A DNA stretch of 64,000 bases, from the NCBI GenBank assembly GCA_034687125.1, contig JAQGBZ010000306.1:1-64000 (forward strand), given 5' to 3'. Positions within the stretch are counted from its first letter, which is position 1, and each line of letters opens with the position of its first letter. The position numbers were made by a program, and so were the translations under genes. Of this stretch, positions 22,555 to 34,796 are shown piece after piece. The DNA is from Neelides folsomi (lineage: Eukaryota; Arthropoda; Collembola; Neelipleona; Neelidae). The notes beneath the pieces were generated by a model. That model was not told where the DNA came from and searched no databases. It saw only the letters and a program-made list of their open reading frames with translations.

Positions 22555-23718
22555 TTTTAGGAAAAATCCTAAATAAAAAATAGAACAAAGGTCACTAAGA
22601 CGTGATGAAGTAAGTAATTTTTTGATTTTCGGGTCGTAAATTTTAAACTATAATGTTGCTAAGATACTGTGTTCTATTAGTTGATATTATTATAATTCTA
22701 TTTGAAATTTTCAAAATTGTATATAATTTAAATTATTTAATAGAAACATTGTCAAAATGTTCAATTACTTTTATCGTTCCTATCTCACTTTCAGATTGTT
22801 CGCAGAAAATATTTGATTTGTTCAGTTCTCAGTTTAAAACTTTGAATGATTATTTAATATATTGGTTATAAACTACAGGTATACCAATACATTTATATAT
22901 TGATATCAAGATATTAACGATAAATTACAAGTTATTTTTAATCTTTCCTTTAGAATATAAAACAATTTACACGTATTGATAGTAAATAGGCCTACTAAAT
23001 CAACTAATGCATATAAGATACAATTGACAATTGATGTACATAATTACATATCTGTTTTTGGTAAAAGTATGTATCGATGTTTGTTACTTAAAGAAATGTT
23101 AATTAGTACGATAACAGTAATGTAGTTTATGATTACGATCGTACTTTAAAATTTAGGAGTTTAGATCTCTTTGTGAATGCCCTAATACGTAACCCATAGT
23201 GATTGTTCAATGGTTTAATTTGTATAGGCACTTAAATATTTACAGATAAGATAGTTCAAAAACGTAAAATAATTCTTCCAAATTATCAATCTTTAATTTT
23301 TGACTCAAGACATGTCATTTAAACATAAATACAATATCCGATAAACCAAACAAAATTAAACTTTTGATTTTGTTTGGCTTAAATACATAGAAATGGCTTA
23401 AATACATTAATGAAAATGAATAAATTGATTTAATGTTAATATAACACTTTTTGATATATTGATATAAAAATTATCATTTTAATGAAATATTATAACGGAT
23501 AACGCCATGCTTTCAAATAAAAAATAACAAAATATAATTTTTACGATAATCCTAAAAAATTTAAATTTAACAAAGATTCTAAATTTTTATAAAATTGTGC
23601 TATTATTTTATAATTATTTGAATAACAAATATCATATTATCCATAAAGATAAATCAACGTACTTTTATCTGGCTTCTTATTCATTCTGTTACAATTGTCA
23701 AACTATAAATTTCTCAAA
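22555..23718. other. No gene seen
   Basis: AT-rich spacer between the divergent Rab-like and four-TM genes. A 72-codon hydrophobic frame at 22653-22871 has no supporting context. Confidence 0.5.
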
Positions 23719-24732
23719 TGGAAATTGGAAACGAGACACCAAAAACTTATTTCATCGCTCTTCTAAAAGCCACAAATTTGGTTATTTTCTATTAATCATT
23801 AATTTTTTAAATTACATTTAATCTGCTGAACAATACATTATAAATGGTACGTTTATTTGGTACATATGATAATGATACATATGAATATGTGTAAATAAAA
23901 TACTACTCTATACATTACATCATATCATAACAGTATTATTATCAGCATTTCTCAAAGCATAACTCATTAAATATTATGCGGATATTCAGATATACTGGTT
24001 TTATACTCCATTAATTGATATTAATTATTATAATCATTTTACTCTTAGATATTCAGTGTGGTGAGTTTGGCCCTCGAGTCGGCCTCATTTTGCTACAACT
24101 GGAAAGAGATTTTTGCACTAATTTTCCTTACGATCGCTACAACTTTGACGTTCATTTCCTTTATCGCTTTTCTGGAAGGAATCAACAGAAAAATCCAAGT
24201 ATCGGTAAATGACCATAAACATAACCACAATAAGCCAAAATTATCAAATTAACTAAAATCATCTAAGGTATAGTGACAATTTTGGTATTAACTGAAACAT
24301 ATTCGTTGATTGTTAGCTTCTATTGGAGAATTTGATCGGGTTCTTAATGAGTGAATGGGTCGCGGTTTGTCTCATCCTCTTTTCCCTCAATCTCTTCGGC
24401 AAGAACGGACTTGGGACTTTGGAGAAATCGGGAGCAAAGCCACCTTGCTACATTGAAACCGGATCTTTTGAATTCACTATGAAAGTTTCGGCAGGAGTAA
24501 GTCAAATTAAAGAAAGCAAACATTTATTAAAATCCCAATAATTAAATTTCATGTTCTTCTTAATTCTACTAAATCTATTCCAATTAGATTTCAATTTTTA
24601 ATTGTTTACATTTTGCGATTAAATATCACAAAAATTTATTTATATTATGATACATTCTTTTAGTCTGCCTCTATCATCAACTCACTAATTCATGGATTTC
24701 AAGTTGTCTACTTTTACCAAATAATCAAATAA
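23719..24732 (+). CDS. Small four-transmembrane protein
   Basis: Four exons join in phase 0: ATG 23719 (MEIGNETPKTYFIALLKATNL), then an exon from about 24050 to 24201, an exon about 24317-24496, and a last exon about 24664-24732 ending FYQIIK. Predicted membrane helices are FIALLKATNL-IFSVVSLAL, IFALIFLTIATTLTFISFIAF, FLMSEWVAVCLILFSLNLFG, and a weaker one in the last exon (SASIINSLIHGFQVVYFY). Cysteines lie in the first loop and in PPCYIETG. The size and topology recall MARVEL-like or other small arthropod four-TM families, but no specific signature is visible. It lies 360 bp upstream of the ENPP cluster on the same strand. Confidence 0.6.
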
Positions 24733-25095
24733 TATTATAATGAAAAATCAAAACGAATAAATCTTAAGTCTTTTATTCAACATTTAATATTAAGTTAATT
24801 AGTATTAAGTGTGTTTTATATGTCGAAATCGTTCTTTACCAAAAGTTTGCAAATTCTTGTTTTTAAACTTTAAGTTGCCCGGCGTTAAAAAGTGAGAATG
24901 GGAAAGTGACAGACTCAAATTCCGCTTGCGTTTAAAACTTGAGAAATTCCCATTGAAGGATATTCATTTTCAGTTTCAGTGTTTAAATTAATTACAATTA
25001 GAAATAGCTGAGGTTAATAATCGTTATTGATTATTTCTCCTTGTTGTATTGTACTTATTTAAAGTATCGATTGAATCTTGACGTCCATCAAAACA

Positions 25096-27062
25096 ATGAA
25101 CAACTTTTACCACCCTCACCCAATGCCAATTTACTGGAAACAGAAGACATTCATTTTCTTCTTTTTCTTCTCGGCCTTTTTCATCTTGGCATTCTCCATC
25201 AACTTTCTCATTAACAATAACAAAATCGTCTTCTTAAAGATACGAAATTCTGAAGAATTTAAACCCAAGTACAAGGAAATCTCAAAGCCAGTTCAGGATA
25301 AACTTCTTGTGATTATGTTTGATGGGTACTTACAATTCATTGAATTAACAATCATAACTATCCATATTGAGATTATTCCCAATTAATAATGTATTAATTC
25401 ATTTACAGTTTTAAATCTGAATATTTAACAAGCTTTGGAGAATTGAAAGGATTTAATCGGCTTATGAAAGAAGGTGCGATGGCCAAATGGATGGAACCAA
25501 TTTTCCCATCGCTTTCTTACGCGTGTTGGACAACGCTGACCACAGGACTTTATGCTGAATCTCACAATGTCATTGGCAACTCCATGTACGACATTTCGAG
25601 GTCTGGACCTTCGGCTCATTTCCATTTCGGAAACATTCATTCGACCTCTGACCCTCATTGGTTGACGACTGAGCCGATTTGGATCACTGCGACCAAATCC
25701 GGGAAACGAGTGTTTGGACGACGTTGGGGAAGTTGCCATGTTCCGTTTGAAGGTGTGAGACCAAAAGACTGCACTGGATATTCTCCATCACAAAAAAATC
25801 CAACGTTCAGCCAAATGCTTGATGAAGTTATTCAGTGGTTTGATGAATTTGATATGTTCATGGTCAGTTAATTTACAATTTGTTTTCTTTTCATTAACAT
25901 CAACTAAATGTAAGATTAGCGTAATTAAAATTCTCATGTTAATTCCAATTACTTGAACTATTAGTCATAATTAAACGAAGTCTCTCAAATATCATTTCAC
26001 CGTTTGAAAATTCTTTTTAGGTTTACGTTGAAGAGATTGACAACGCTGGGCATGACCGTGGACCAAATAGCCAATATATAAATGATATAGTCAAAAGAAA
26101 TGATGGAATTTTGAAAGATTTCTTGGTGAATCTTGATTCAAATAATTTGTCTTCTAAAGTACGAATAATAACCAATTCTTTTAAATTGTAAATTTTTGAG
26201 ATACAAATAAATAGCAAAATTAAAAAAAACCATTCTTATTTGATTAATTGTTTGTATTGTTTATGCCAGATTAACATTTTGGTGTTTGGTGATCATGGGA
26301 TGATAGAAGTCACGAATGTTATTCCTCTTAATGAGCATATCGACGAGGAAGATGTTAAATTAGGCATTCAAGATGGTCCTCTATTTCAATTATTTGTCAA
26401 ACCTGAGCAATTGAATAAAGTAAGAAAATTATTTATTTAAATCCAATGCCAATTTGTGGTTAGTACTATGTAAATTGTAATTGAAACCACAGATTTTTAG
26501 AAATTTCAATAATTGTATAATGTACCTGTACAAATTAAGACTGATGAAATTTAAAATTATGGCAATGGGGAGCTAAATATTGCTTTTATGTTAGGTGTCC
26601 AAAGCTGTTAAAAATATGACAGGAGTAAGTGCTTTCTTAAGGGAAGAAATTCCTGAACGATTTTACTACCGAAATTCCCGTCTGGCCCCGGAGCTTCTTC
26701 TTTTAGCAGATCCAGGAAACATGATTGTTCACTCTGGACGAAAATCTGGTTTTACCGGAATGCATGGATATGATCCACAATCTCCAGACATGAGAACCAT
26801 TTTGTTAGGACGAGGACCCGGTGAGTCAAAAAACATTTTAAAAATAAAAACTTTATACACAAACGAATAGTAATATTAATAAAATGTTAAACAAACATTT
26901 CATTAATTAATTCATTCATTTTGGAATTCAGCATTTCGGCCTGAAACAGTAGTTGAAGCTGTGAAGATGGTCGACGTTTATCAAATGTATGGGAGGCTTC
27001 TTAAAATTGAGCTCAATCCCCACAATGGAACTTGGTCTCACATTGCGTCTATGTTTAATTAA
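25096..27062 (+). CDS. ENPP-family ectophosphodiesterase, tandem copy A
   Basis: Six exons, about 450 residues. The N-terminus has a type II membrane anchor (TFIFFFFFSAFFILAF). The catalytic domain begins LLVIMFDGFKSEYL (zinc Asp). The nucleophile region reads IFPSLSYACWTTLTTGLYAESH, with Ser where most NPPs have Thr. Other zinc ligands: Asp and His in YVEEIDNAGHDRGP, Asp-His in VFGDHGM, and His in GMHGYDPQSPDMRTILLGRG. The C-terminus has VDVYQMYGRLL and NPHNGTW, a family feature. A Ser nucleophile in a PSLSY motif is known from ENPP6, a choline-specific glycerophosphodiesterase, so a phospholipid-type substrate is plausible; that is inference. The start at 25096 is preferred to upstream non-ATG codons. 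Introns are in the same places as in copies B and C. Confidence 0.9.
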
Positions 27063-27724
27063 CCCTGAGAATCAATATTTTAATATGACATGTAGATTTA
27101 TGATTGTCACGAGTCATGATGTTAATAATGTTAAGATTAATACTATATTTAACTGCTTAAGTATCTATTTAAATGTTCTGTTTTAGCTCATAACCCAATA
27201 TTTAAATAAATCAGAAAAATTTAACAAGTGAAGTAATTTCAATTTTATACTTTAATATCAATAGAATACATGTTTTATAAAGTTAATAAAGAATTGTAAA
27301 CCCAAGTTTTAATGCCATAACCCAATTAAATAATATTGTTGATTATTGATTAATATTTTTGATGGAGTTTCACTTTATTGCAATTTGAGTGTTAATTTAC
27401 TCTAATTATAGTATAGTAGCTTATGATAGCATTAAATAATTTATTCAAGAAATTAAATCCATTTCATTTTAATGTTCAAGTGATAGAAATCAATTAAGTT
27501 TTATGTCCAAGTGGTTCTAAATATTCTCCAACATTCCCATTAACAATTTGAAAGTTTTTTTAGTATTCTTTAGTAGTTCTTGTCAAGAGTCAGAGTTTAC
27601 CGTCAAATCACAGCACAATTTATTCCATTACTTAAAACATTTGTAATTTGTATACACGTTATTAAGTTCTATTATTTTGTTAAATCGTATTTAAATAAAT
27701 TAAGTGAATATTACATAAGACAAT

Positions 27725-29631
27725 ATGAACAACAATAATCAAGTTGAAGTGGAAGTGATCAAGTTTAAATGGATTCGAAAGGCATTTATCATCTTCATAA
27801 TTTTTGGCCTGGTACTTACGCTAACAATTTCTATTTACTTTTGTGCTATTAAGAAAGAAAAGCCCAAAACAATAATTCCAATTGATGACATTAAAATACA
27901 AAAGGATAAACTTTTAATTATCATGCTCGATGGGTATGTTTTTAATAATTTTATTTTTCGTCAAACTATTAATTATTTATATATTTATTTTTATAATACA
28001 CTGATAAACTGAATAGTGTTTATTTTATTTTAATAATTATTATATTTGCCTTTGCAGGTTTAAAGCTGAATATTTAGAATCACATGAAAATTTAACTGGA
28101 TTCAGACGTTTAATGAGTGAAGGTGCAATGGCCAAATGGTTGGAACCAATTTTCCCTTCACTTTCTTATCCTTGTTGGACGACGTTGACCACAGGGCTTT
28201 ATGCAGAATCTCATGGAATCATTGGGAATGAAATGTTTGACTCGTCAATGCCTGAAGAATCTGCATATTTCTCACTTGGAAATTCTACATCAACTTCTCA
28301 AGCACATTGGTGGAAGGCTGAACAGATTTGGACCACGGCGACGAAAAATGGGAAAAGGGTTTTTGGAAGACAATGGTCAAGATGTGATGTTGAATTTGAG
28401 GGAGTGAAGCCAAAGGATTGCATTGGATATTTTGCCGGTCAAGGGAATTCTACAAAATTCCAAGAAATGATTAAACAAGTTGTTGATAAATTCAATGACT
28501 TTGATCTTTTCATGGCGAGTGAGAATCATTGTGAAAATAATATTTTAAATATCTTTGCACATAATGGAATTTAAATTTTAAAGTTAACATAATATTTTTG
28601 TTTTAGATTTACGCTGAAGATATTGATTTAGCAGGTCACAAATTTGGTTCCAATGATGAACCCCTTTCAGCTTTGATTAAAGTCTATGACACGATTTTAA
28701 ACGATTTCTTAACCACACTTGATTCAATGAAGATGAGTCAAAAGGTAAAATATCAGTAAATATTCATTTGTATAAAAGATTAATATAATTCTTTAGTTTC
28801 ATTACATTATTTTTTATCCTCAAGTTGAATATAATAATATTTGGAGATCATGGAATGATGGATGTATCCAATTTAATAACCATAGAAGAATACATTGATA
28901 AAAATGATGTTCAATTGATAACTGGAGGAGGTGCGACAATGGGAGTCCTAACCAAACCTGGAATGTTATATAAAGTGAATTATTCTGTATTTATTATTAA
29001 AATATTGATCTGCTACAAATAAACTTTATTATACTTTTAAGAATTATATTTAATTATTAATTTATTCAGGTTTATGAAGCAGCAAAAAGAGTTCCTGGTG
29101 TTAAAACATTTTTGAAAGCGGAAATTCCTGAAAATTATCATTTTCGTAATGCTCGTTTGGTCCTTGAGATTCTTTTAATTGCTGAACCAGGATTTTATAT
29201 GAATATGGTAAGTTGGGGAAAGCCAGGCGGCGGATCGCATGGATATGATCCTCTATCTTCTCATATGAGGACAATTCTTATGGGCCGGGGACCTGGTGAG
29301 TTTCAGTTTAAATATGTATATTTAAATCAAATCTTACTTTATTACTATACAATACAGATTATTATTATAGTTTAATATCTTACAATATACTTGATTAAAT
29401 AGTAAAACTGAACCTTATTATTATATGTGATTTAACACAATGAATATATGATTGGAATTGATTGGGTTTATGTTTCTTATATATATTTTACAATTTTCAG
29501 CATTCCGTCCTGAAACGATTGTAGAAGGTATGAATATGGTTGATGTTTATCAAATGTATGGGAAGCTTCTTCAAATTAAATTAAACCCTCATAATGGAAC
29601 TTGGTCAAGAGTCGCCTCAATGTTTTATTAA
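27725..29631 (+). CDS. ENPP-family ectophosphodiesterase, tandem copy B
   Basis: Same plan as copy A. There is an N-terminal anchor (IIFGLVLTLTISIYFC), then LLIIMLDGFKAEYL, nucleophile region IFPSLSYPCWTTLTTGLYAESH, Asp/His in YAEDIDLAGHKFGS, IFGDHGMMDV, GGSHGYDPLSSHMRTILMGRG and C-terminal VDVYQMYGKLL. All metal ligands and the Ser nucleophile are kept. The intron following FDLFM begins GCGAGT rather than GT, while the matching introns in A and C begin GT; the exon reads on into a stop if unspliced, so a GC-AG intron is likely. About 660 bp of spacer separates it from copy A. Confidence 0.9.
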
Positions 29632-30160
29632 CTTTTATCGATTTTCTTTTAATAAAAATTCTCCACGATTGAATTTATCTTTCTTAATTTTCATCAATTC
29701 TAATTTTTAATTTTTTAATTGCTCAACATAAATGTTTAATGTATTTTCAAATAAATATTTATTATAGTTATTTTATAAACATGTATGATAATATCGTACG
29801 TATAGTATGTTAACTGCTTACAATTAAATGTTTTTAAATGAGAATGGTTAAAATAGTAATGAAATTGTATGAGATGAAATGACTATGAGTTGTCAATGTC
29901 AAATATGAGAAAATGAAAATTTATATTTGTTACAATCTACAAAATGCGAAACGATATTTAAATGTAATTACACCAAAAGAAGAAACGAACAATTGAACAA
30001 AGTAATGCGCACAAAAGGCAAGAAACGCCATTTTGTAATATTACTTTATACCTTTATCCATTATCTTTAATTAGTAGTACATTAATCCATATTTATTTAT
30101 TTCTGAAATCTAGGCTTTTGATTTTACATCAATATAGTTTATTTGGAATTGTTATTCCAA

Positions 30161-32190
30161 ATGTCTTCGATTATTTTTCTTCCAGCACATTGTTCCTGTA
30201 AATTGAGATGGGAAAGACATAATCGTCAAGTAATCTTCGTATTCGTAACCCTTTTATTTTCAACGACCATTATTTACTTCAACTACCATTATGAAAAAAC
30301 ATCCATGGGTCAATCCACCAAAGTTAAAAAACCTAATATTAATAGTGTAGTCAACCGAATGGACCTATTTGATAATGATAGAAAGATGAGGAATTCAAAA
30401 TCTGACAAATTAGTAGTCATCATGATAGACGGGTATTTAAATATATTAATTATTTATCTTCTAAAATAAACCATTTTTGCAAGTTATAATTAATTTAAAT
30501 ATATTTATTCTAATTTCATTTTAATGACATTCTTAATTAAGATTGAAGATTATGTTTTATTTCAGATTTAAACCGTCATATTTGAAACAATTCGGCACCT
30601 TGAAAGGATTCAATCGATTTATGACGAAAGGTGCCATGGCCAAATGGATGAATCCAGTTTTCCCTTCGTTATCTTTCCCTTGTTGGACGACGCTGAACAC
30701 GGGGCTTCATCCTGAAGATCATGGAATCATTGGGAATCACATCTACGAACCAAATTTGGCAGATTCGGAGCAATTCAATATGGACGAAATTGATTCTACC
30801 TTCACTGCTTATTGGTGGAAGACTGAGCAGATTTGGACAACGGCGACGAAACAAAACCTAAATGTTTTACTTCGTTATTGGTCACGTTGTGAAGTTATGT
30901 TTGAGGGGATTGACGCTTTCGACTGCATTGGATATTATCCTGGAGAAAGTACTGTCAGCGAATTTACAAAAAATCTTGAAGATGTTCACCAAAAATTTGA
31001 TTTTATAGATCTTTTCATGGTAAGTCAACACTTTTAGTAGATATTTGAAATTAATGGTAATATTGTAATGTCATTTATGTAATCTTATTTGTGTAAATAA
31101 TCTTATTTTGGTTTTGAATAGTTCTATACGGGAGATCTTGATAAAAAATCTCATGCTCTTGGTACAAAGCATTTGCAAGTTTCCAATTTAATTAAGAAAT
31201 ATGACGAGATTTTATTTGAATTCCTTGAAGAACTTGATAGAAGAAACAGAAGTGATAAGGTAGAGTAAATTACTTGCGTATATAAAATATATTATTAAAA
31301 GATAAAAACGATTCAAATTATTAAATTGATCAAAAATACCACAATGTGAATTAACTTTAATTGTGATTATTTCCATTGTTATTTTAAATGTAAGGTTAAC
31401 ATTTTACTTCTTGGTGATCATGGGATGGCTGATATGGCCGATGATGTAATCGTTCAAAATCTTCCTTATTTTGTCAACCCACGACATATTGATATTTTGA
31501 TTGGAGAAGGATCTATTATGCAAATAATCCCAAAACCTGAGTTCTACAAAGAAGTAAACTGGATTTTCTAATTAATTCTGAATTCTATTTACTTTTGTCA
31601 TTATTGCCATTTTCGTCATAATAGTGTTCATTAAAGTGTCATTTGTTTTAGACCTTGACAAATATTTATTAAATTCATTAAATTCATCAATTTTTTGCTT
31701 TGAAGGTTTATGAAGATGCTAAGAAGGTTTTGGGTTTGGATGTTTACTCGAAAGAGAATATTCCCGAGGAATTTCATTACAAAAAGAGCGAATTTGCCTA
31801 TGAGATTTTACTTGTCGCTCAACCTGGATTTCAAATCTCCACCAAAGCAGTGATTTTCAAAAAGAGTCGAAGCTTCAAAGGACAACATGGCTTTCCACCT
31901 TTGAAAAACGCAAATATGAGAACGATTCTTTTAGGATTAGGACCAGGCGAGGATTTATTTATAACTATCTTAACTAAGCAATTAAAATAAAATTCAATAA
32001 TGTGATTATGCTTTGATAATATTTATGAAAAGTGATTTTAATTATTAATTCGTTTTCAGCTTTTCGACCAGGTGCAGTTGTCGACCCAGTTGATATGGTC
32101 GATGTTTATCAAATGTATGGAAAGCTTCTCAATATCACTCTTAACCCTCACAATGGAACATGGAGCAAAGTTGAACAAATGTTTAAATAA
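30161..32190 (+). CDS. ENPP-family ectophosphodiesterase, tandem copy C
   Basis: The most divergent of the three. The cytoplasmic N-terminus is longer, with the anchor VIFVFVTLLFSTTIIYFNYH. Then LVVIMIDGFKPSYL, VFPSLSFPCWTTLNTGLHPEDH, FYTGDLDKKSHALG (the Asp and His of this zinc site are kept but the usual GH is SH), LLGDHGMADM, GQHGFPP, MRTILLGLGPG and VDVYQMYGKLL. Catalytic residues are therefore intact, but residues around the substrate pocket differ from A and B. ATG 30161 is used; an earlier in-frame codon is TTG. The spacing to copy B is about 530 bp. Confidence 0.88.
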
Positions 32191-32348
32191 TGCAATTTAA
32201 GAAAATGTAATTTCGTCTAATAATTTTATTTGAAAATTTTATTTAGTTTTACTAATTCATAATTGTAGATATTTTAAATGACATGCTATGATATTATATT
32301 TCTGTTAAGTAAAGTATTGTTTAACCATTTGGTTCGCTACATTTTAAT

Positions 32349-32711
32349 TTAACATACTTTGGCGCCCGGTTTACATGGTGGGTTGTATTCGCAGTGAGCT
32401 GTTTGCCCATAACTGCCCATGCTACATGAACCTCCAGTGAATTTCTTCCCGTAAATTGAATTCCTCTGTTTGCAACAAGCTTGAACATTTCGAGTTCTAC
32501 AATACGCATTGCATTGCGGAACAGGAGTGATCGTGTATTGACTCTCCCCTTCAATCACAATTAAATATTTTATGAATTTATGATATTAAACCGGATAAAA
32601 TAGCTAATTGACAATTAATAATTGTATATTAAGTATGAAGTATATTTTACCTTGATTAACAAGAGAAGCTAAGATTAGGATTCCAACACAAATTAAAAGT
32701 GAAGTTTTCAT
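32349..32711 (-). CDS. Secreted 8-cysteine peptide
   Basis: Exon 1 (ATG 32711) codes MKTSLLICVGILILASLVNQ, a signal peptide. Exon 2 (from about 32559) codes a mature chain of about 63 residues starting ESQYTITPVP. Its eight cysteines are in QCNAYC, QACC, GSC, AHC, PPC and the final VC. It is basic (several Arg/Lys). This fits a disulphide-stabilised secreted peptide, possibly antimicrobial or a protease inhibitor, but I recognise no family. It lies tail-to-tail with ENPP copy C, 158 bp away. Confidence 0.7.
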
Positions 32712-33423
32712 TTTTTGTTGAATCTATAAATATTAAAAAGTTATTTGGTTTATTAGTATTATATACTAACATGTAAGTAATAAAATTTCATGATTTTAGT
32801 TTTTATTTAATCTCGTTATCCCGTCCGATATTTTTGTAATTATGCGAATTAGTTTATTTAGTATATATATTTAATGAGAAAAAGTTTTACATTTATTAGA
32901 AGGAAGTAAAGATAAAAAGATATTGGAGCTTTTTATATGTATATGATATGAAATTATAATTGCAATTGTTTAAAATTGACTGACTTCAAATCTCCAATTT
33001 TTAATACATTTATACGATTTTATACCGAGATTCAGCATTCCAGGTTTCAAGGTTTTTTAAGATCAAGTTGCGAATTCCGATTACGAGTGAATCAATATTT
33101 AAACTAAAATTATCATGTTTCAACGAAAACACTACCTTTCTTGTTAACTCAAGTTATTTTATCATATCATTTAAGAAATTAATGACTATTTTTAGGTGTT
33201 TACAAAACGCCTTGGTTGTATGTAGGAAATAGAATTTATAGTTAACGTATTTGGCTAATTTGATTGCTATCAAGGTAACGCATAAATTAAATCATTTTAA
33301 ACAACTACACATTAGCAAATATGTGTATAAAAGTGAATTAATTTTTTTTCGATAAGTTGAACTTAATGCTTACCATGTATTCTTAAATTGAGCATATCAA
33401 ACTTTCATTTTAGCACGAAATAC
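32712..33423. other. No gene seen
   Basis: AT-rich sequence upstream of the 8-Cys peptide; likely holds its promoter. Confidence 0.45.
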
Positions 33424-33617
33424 TATACTGGTCAGTTTACAAATTCCTGGCACACCGCGCCATAACATTTAAAAAGAAACAGTATTTTGGAATATTGAAT
33501 TTCTAAATAACTCCAAGGATTTTTAAAACGTTTAATGTAAATCAAAAGTACAAAATTCTGCTCCTGTTTTAAAAGAGTTGACACGGTGTGCCAGGAATTT
33601 ATAAACTTGCCAGTATA
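33424..33617. mobile_element. 194-bp MITE with 34-bp inverted repeats
   Basis: The left arm from TATACTGGTCAGTTTAC and the right arm ending GCCAGTATA match as inverted repeats over 34 bp with three mismatches, including AAATTCCTGGCACACCG. The ends suggest a TA target site, so a Tc1/mariner-type origin is likely. An open frame on the minus strand across it is incidental. Confidence 0.85.
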
Positions 33618-33964
33618 CAATAATATTTTATTTTTCGATTGGTCTTTAGTATATGAACAGATTATCTTATATTACTAACATTAATTAACCTTAAATATAA
33701 AATATCGATTCATTGACAGTATATTATTAATTATGGATAAAACAATATTTATTTTACTACCAATAAAGATGTGGACATAAAAATTATTATAATTAAAATA
33801 CGACAATCTTTTTTCATACAAAATTAGGATAATTTACATAATTACAGATTTGATATTAGTTAATTACATACCTCGATAAATAAATAGAAAATTTTTATTA
33901 CATACCTAGTTCTCTTTTTTATAAGCTCTGTGATATGTAAAACGTAATATCCAATAAGAATAAT

Positions 33965-34796
33965 TTATAAGATATAAATAAAATTGTATATTGTATAAGA
34001 AATAAAAAATCGAATTAAAATTGGAAAAGTAAACGAATTTTGTAAAGTAGATGCTTTAGAACAAAATCTTCCTGGAAATTCTTTTCTATCCGAATAACAA
34101 ACACAAGTATTTTGAGTGCAAACGGCACTTTCAACACAACCGCGCCCTTCCCAACAAGCCCCGCCAACTTTTGAAACACAACTTTGGCTATTTGGGGAAA
34201 ACACACTTAAGGATCCGCCATCACACTCGCATTGATTAGATGATCCGCAAACAAGTCCCAAATCACTGTTGCACCCATTTTCTACACATGAAACCTAAAA
34301 TGAAAATATCAGATTTGTTTAATAATAATAATGACATTTGATTTTCAATTTCATATAGTAAATCAGTAAATCACTGTTTCATAATTACTTTATAGTTTGC
34401 AGCACACCGTTTTTTCAGATTGGAATATCCATTTTCACATTGACATTCTCCATTGGCTGAACAAAATGACTTTTCCACGCAAGGTTTATTGGGAATTAAA
34501 TAAAATGAATCTCCGTCTTCGTTAAAATTTTCTGGTAAATCGGGCGAACATTTTGTTCCAACAAGACCCACACAAAGTTGACGATTTTCAGAGAACTCAA
34601 ATCCTGGGAGGCAAAGACAAACACTTTGAAGATCTTCAGTTTTAGCGCAGAACAAATTCCCGGTTTCGTTACACCTTTGGCCTTGGGAGCAGTCGTCCAG
34701 ATAGCCAATAATTCTTGGACGAAGTCGAGGAGTACCATACGTTATGCATTGGACTTTACTATTTATGATAAATAAAATTAAAATAAATAATTGCAT
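33965..34796 (-). CDS. Secreted or membrane-anchored Cys-rich EB/EGF-like protein
   Basis: Two exons. Exon 1 (34796 to about 34390) has signal peptide MQLFILILFIINSKVQC. It then carries repeated cysteine modules: DDCSQGQRC, FCAKTEDLQSVCLCLPGFEF, LCVGLVGTKC, CVEKSFCSANGECQCENGY. Exon 2 (about 34295-33965) continues CVENGCNSDLGLVCGSSNQCECDGG, SCVSKVGGACWEG and VCTQNTCVCYSD, then a hydrophobic C-terminus (FTFPILIRFFISYTIYNFIYIL) ending at TAA 33965. The CxCxxGY pattern resembles EB-module/EGF-like proteins expanded in arthropods and nematodes. The hydrophobic end may be a TM segment or a GPI-anchor signal after SKAS. Ligand unknown; a receptor-like or recognition role is inference. Confidence 0.8.
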
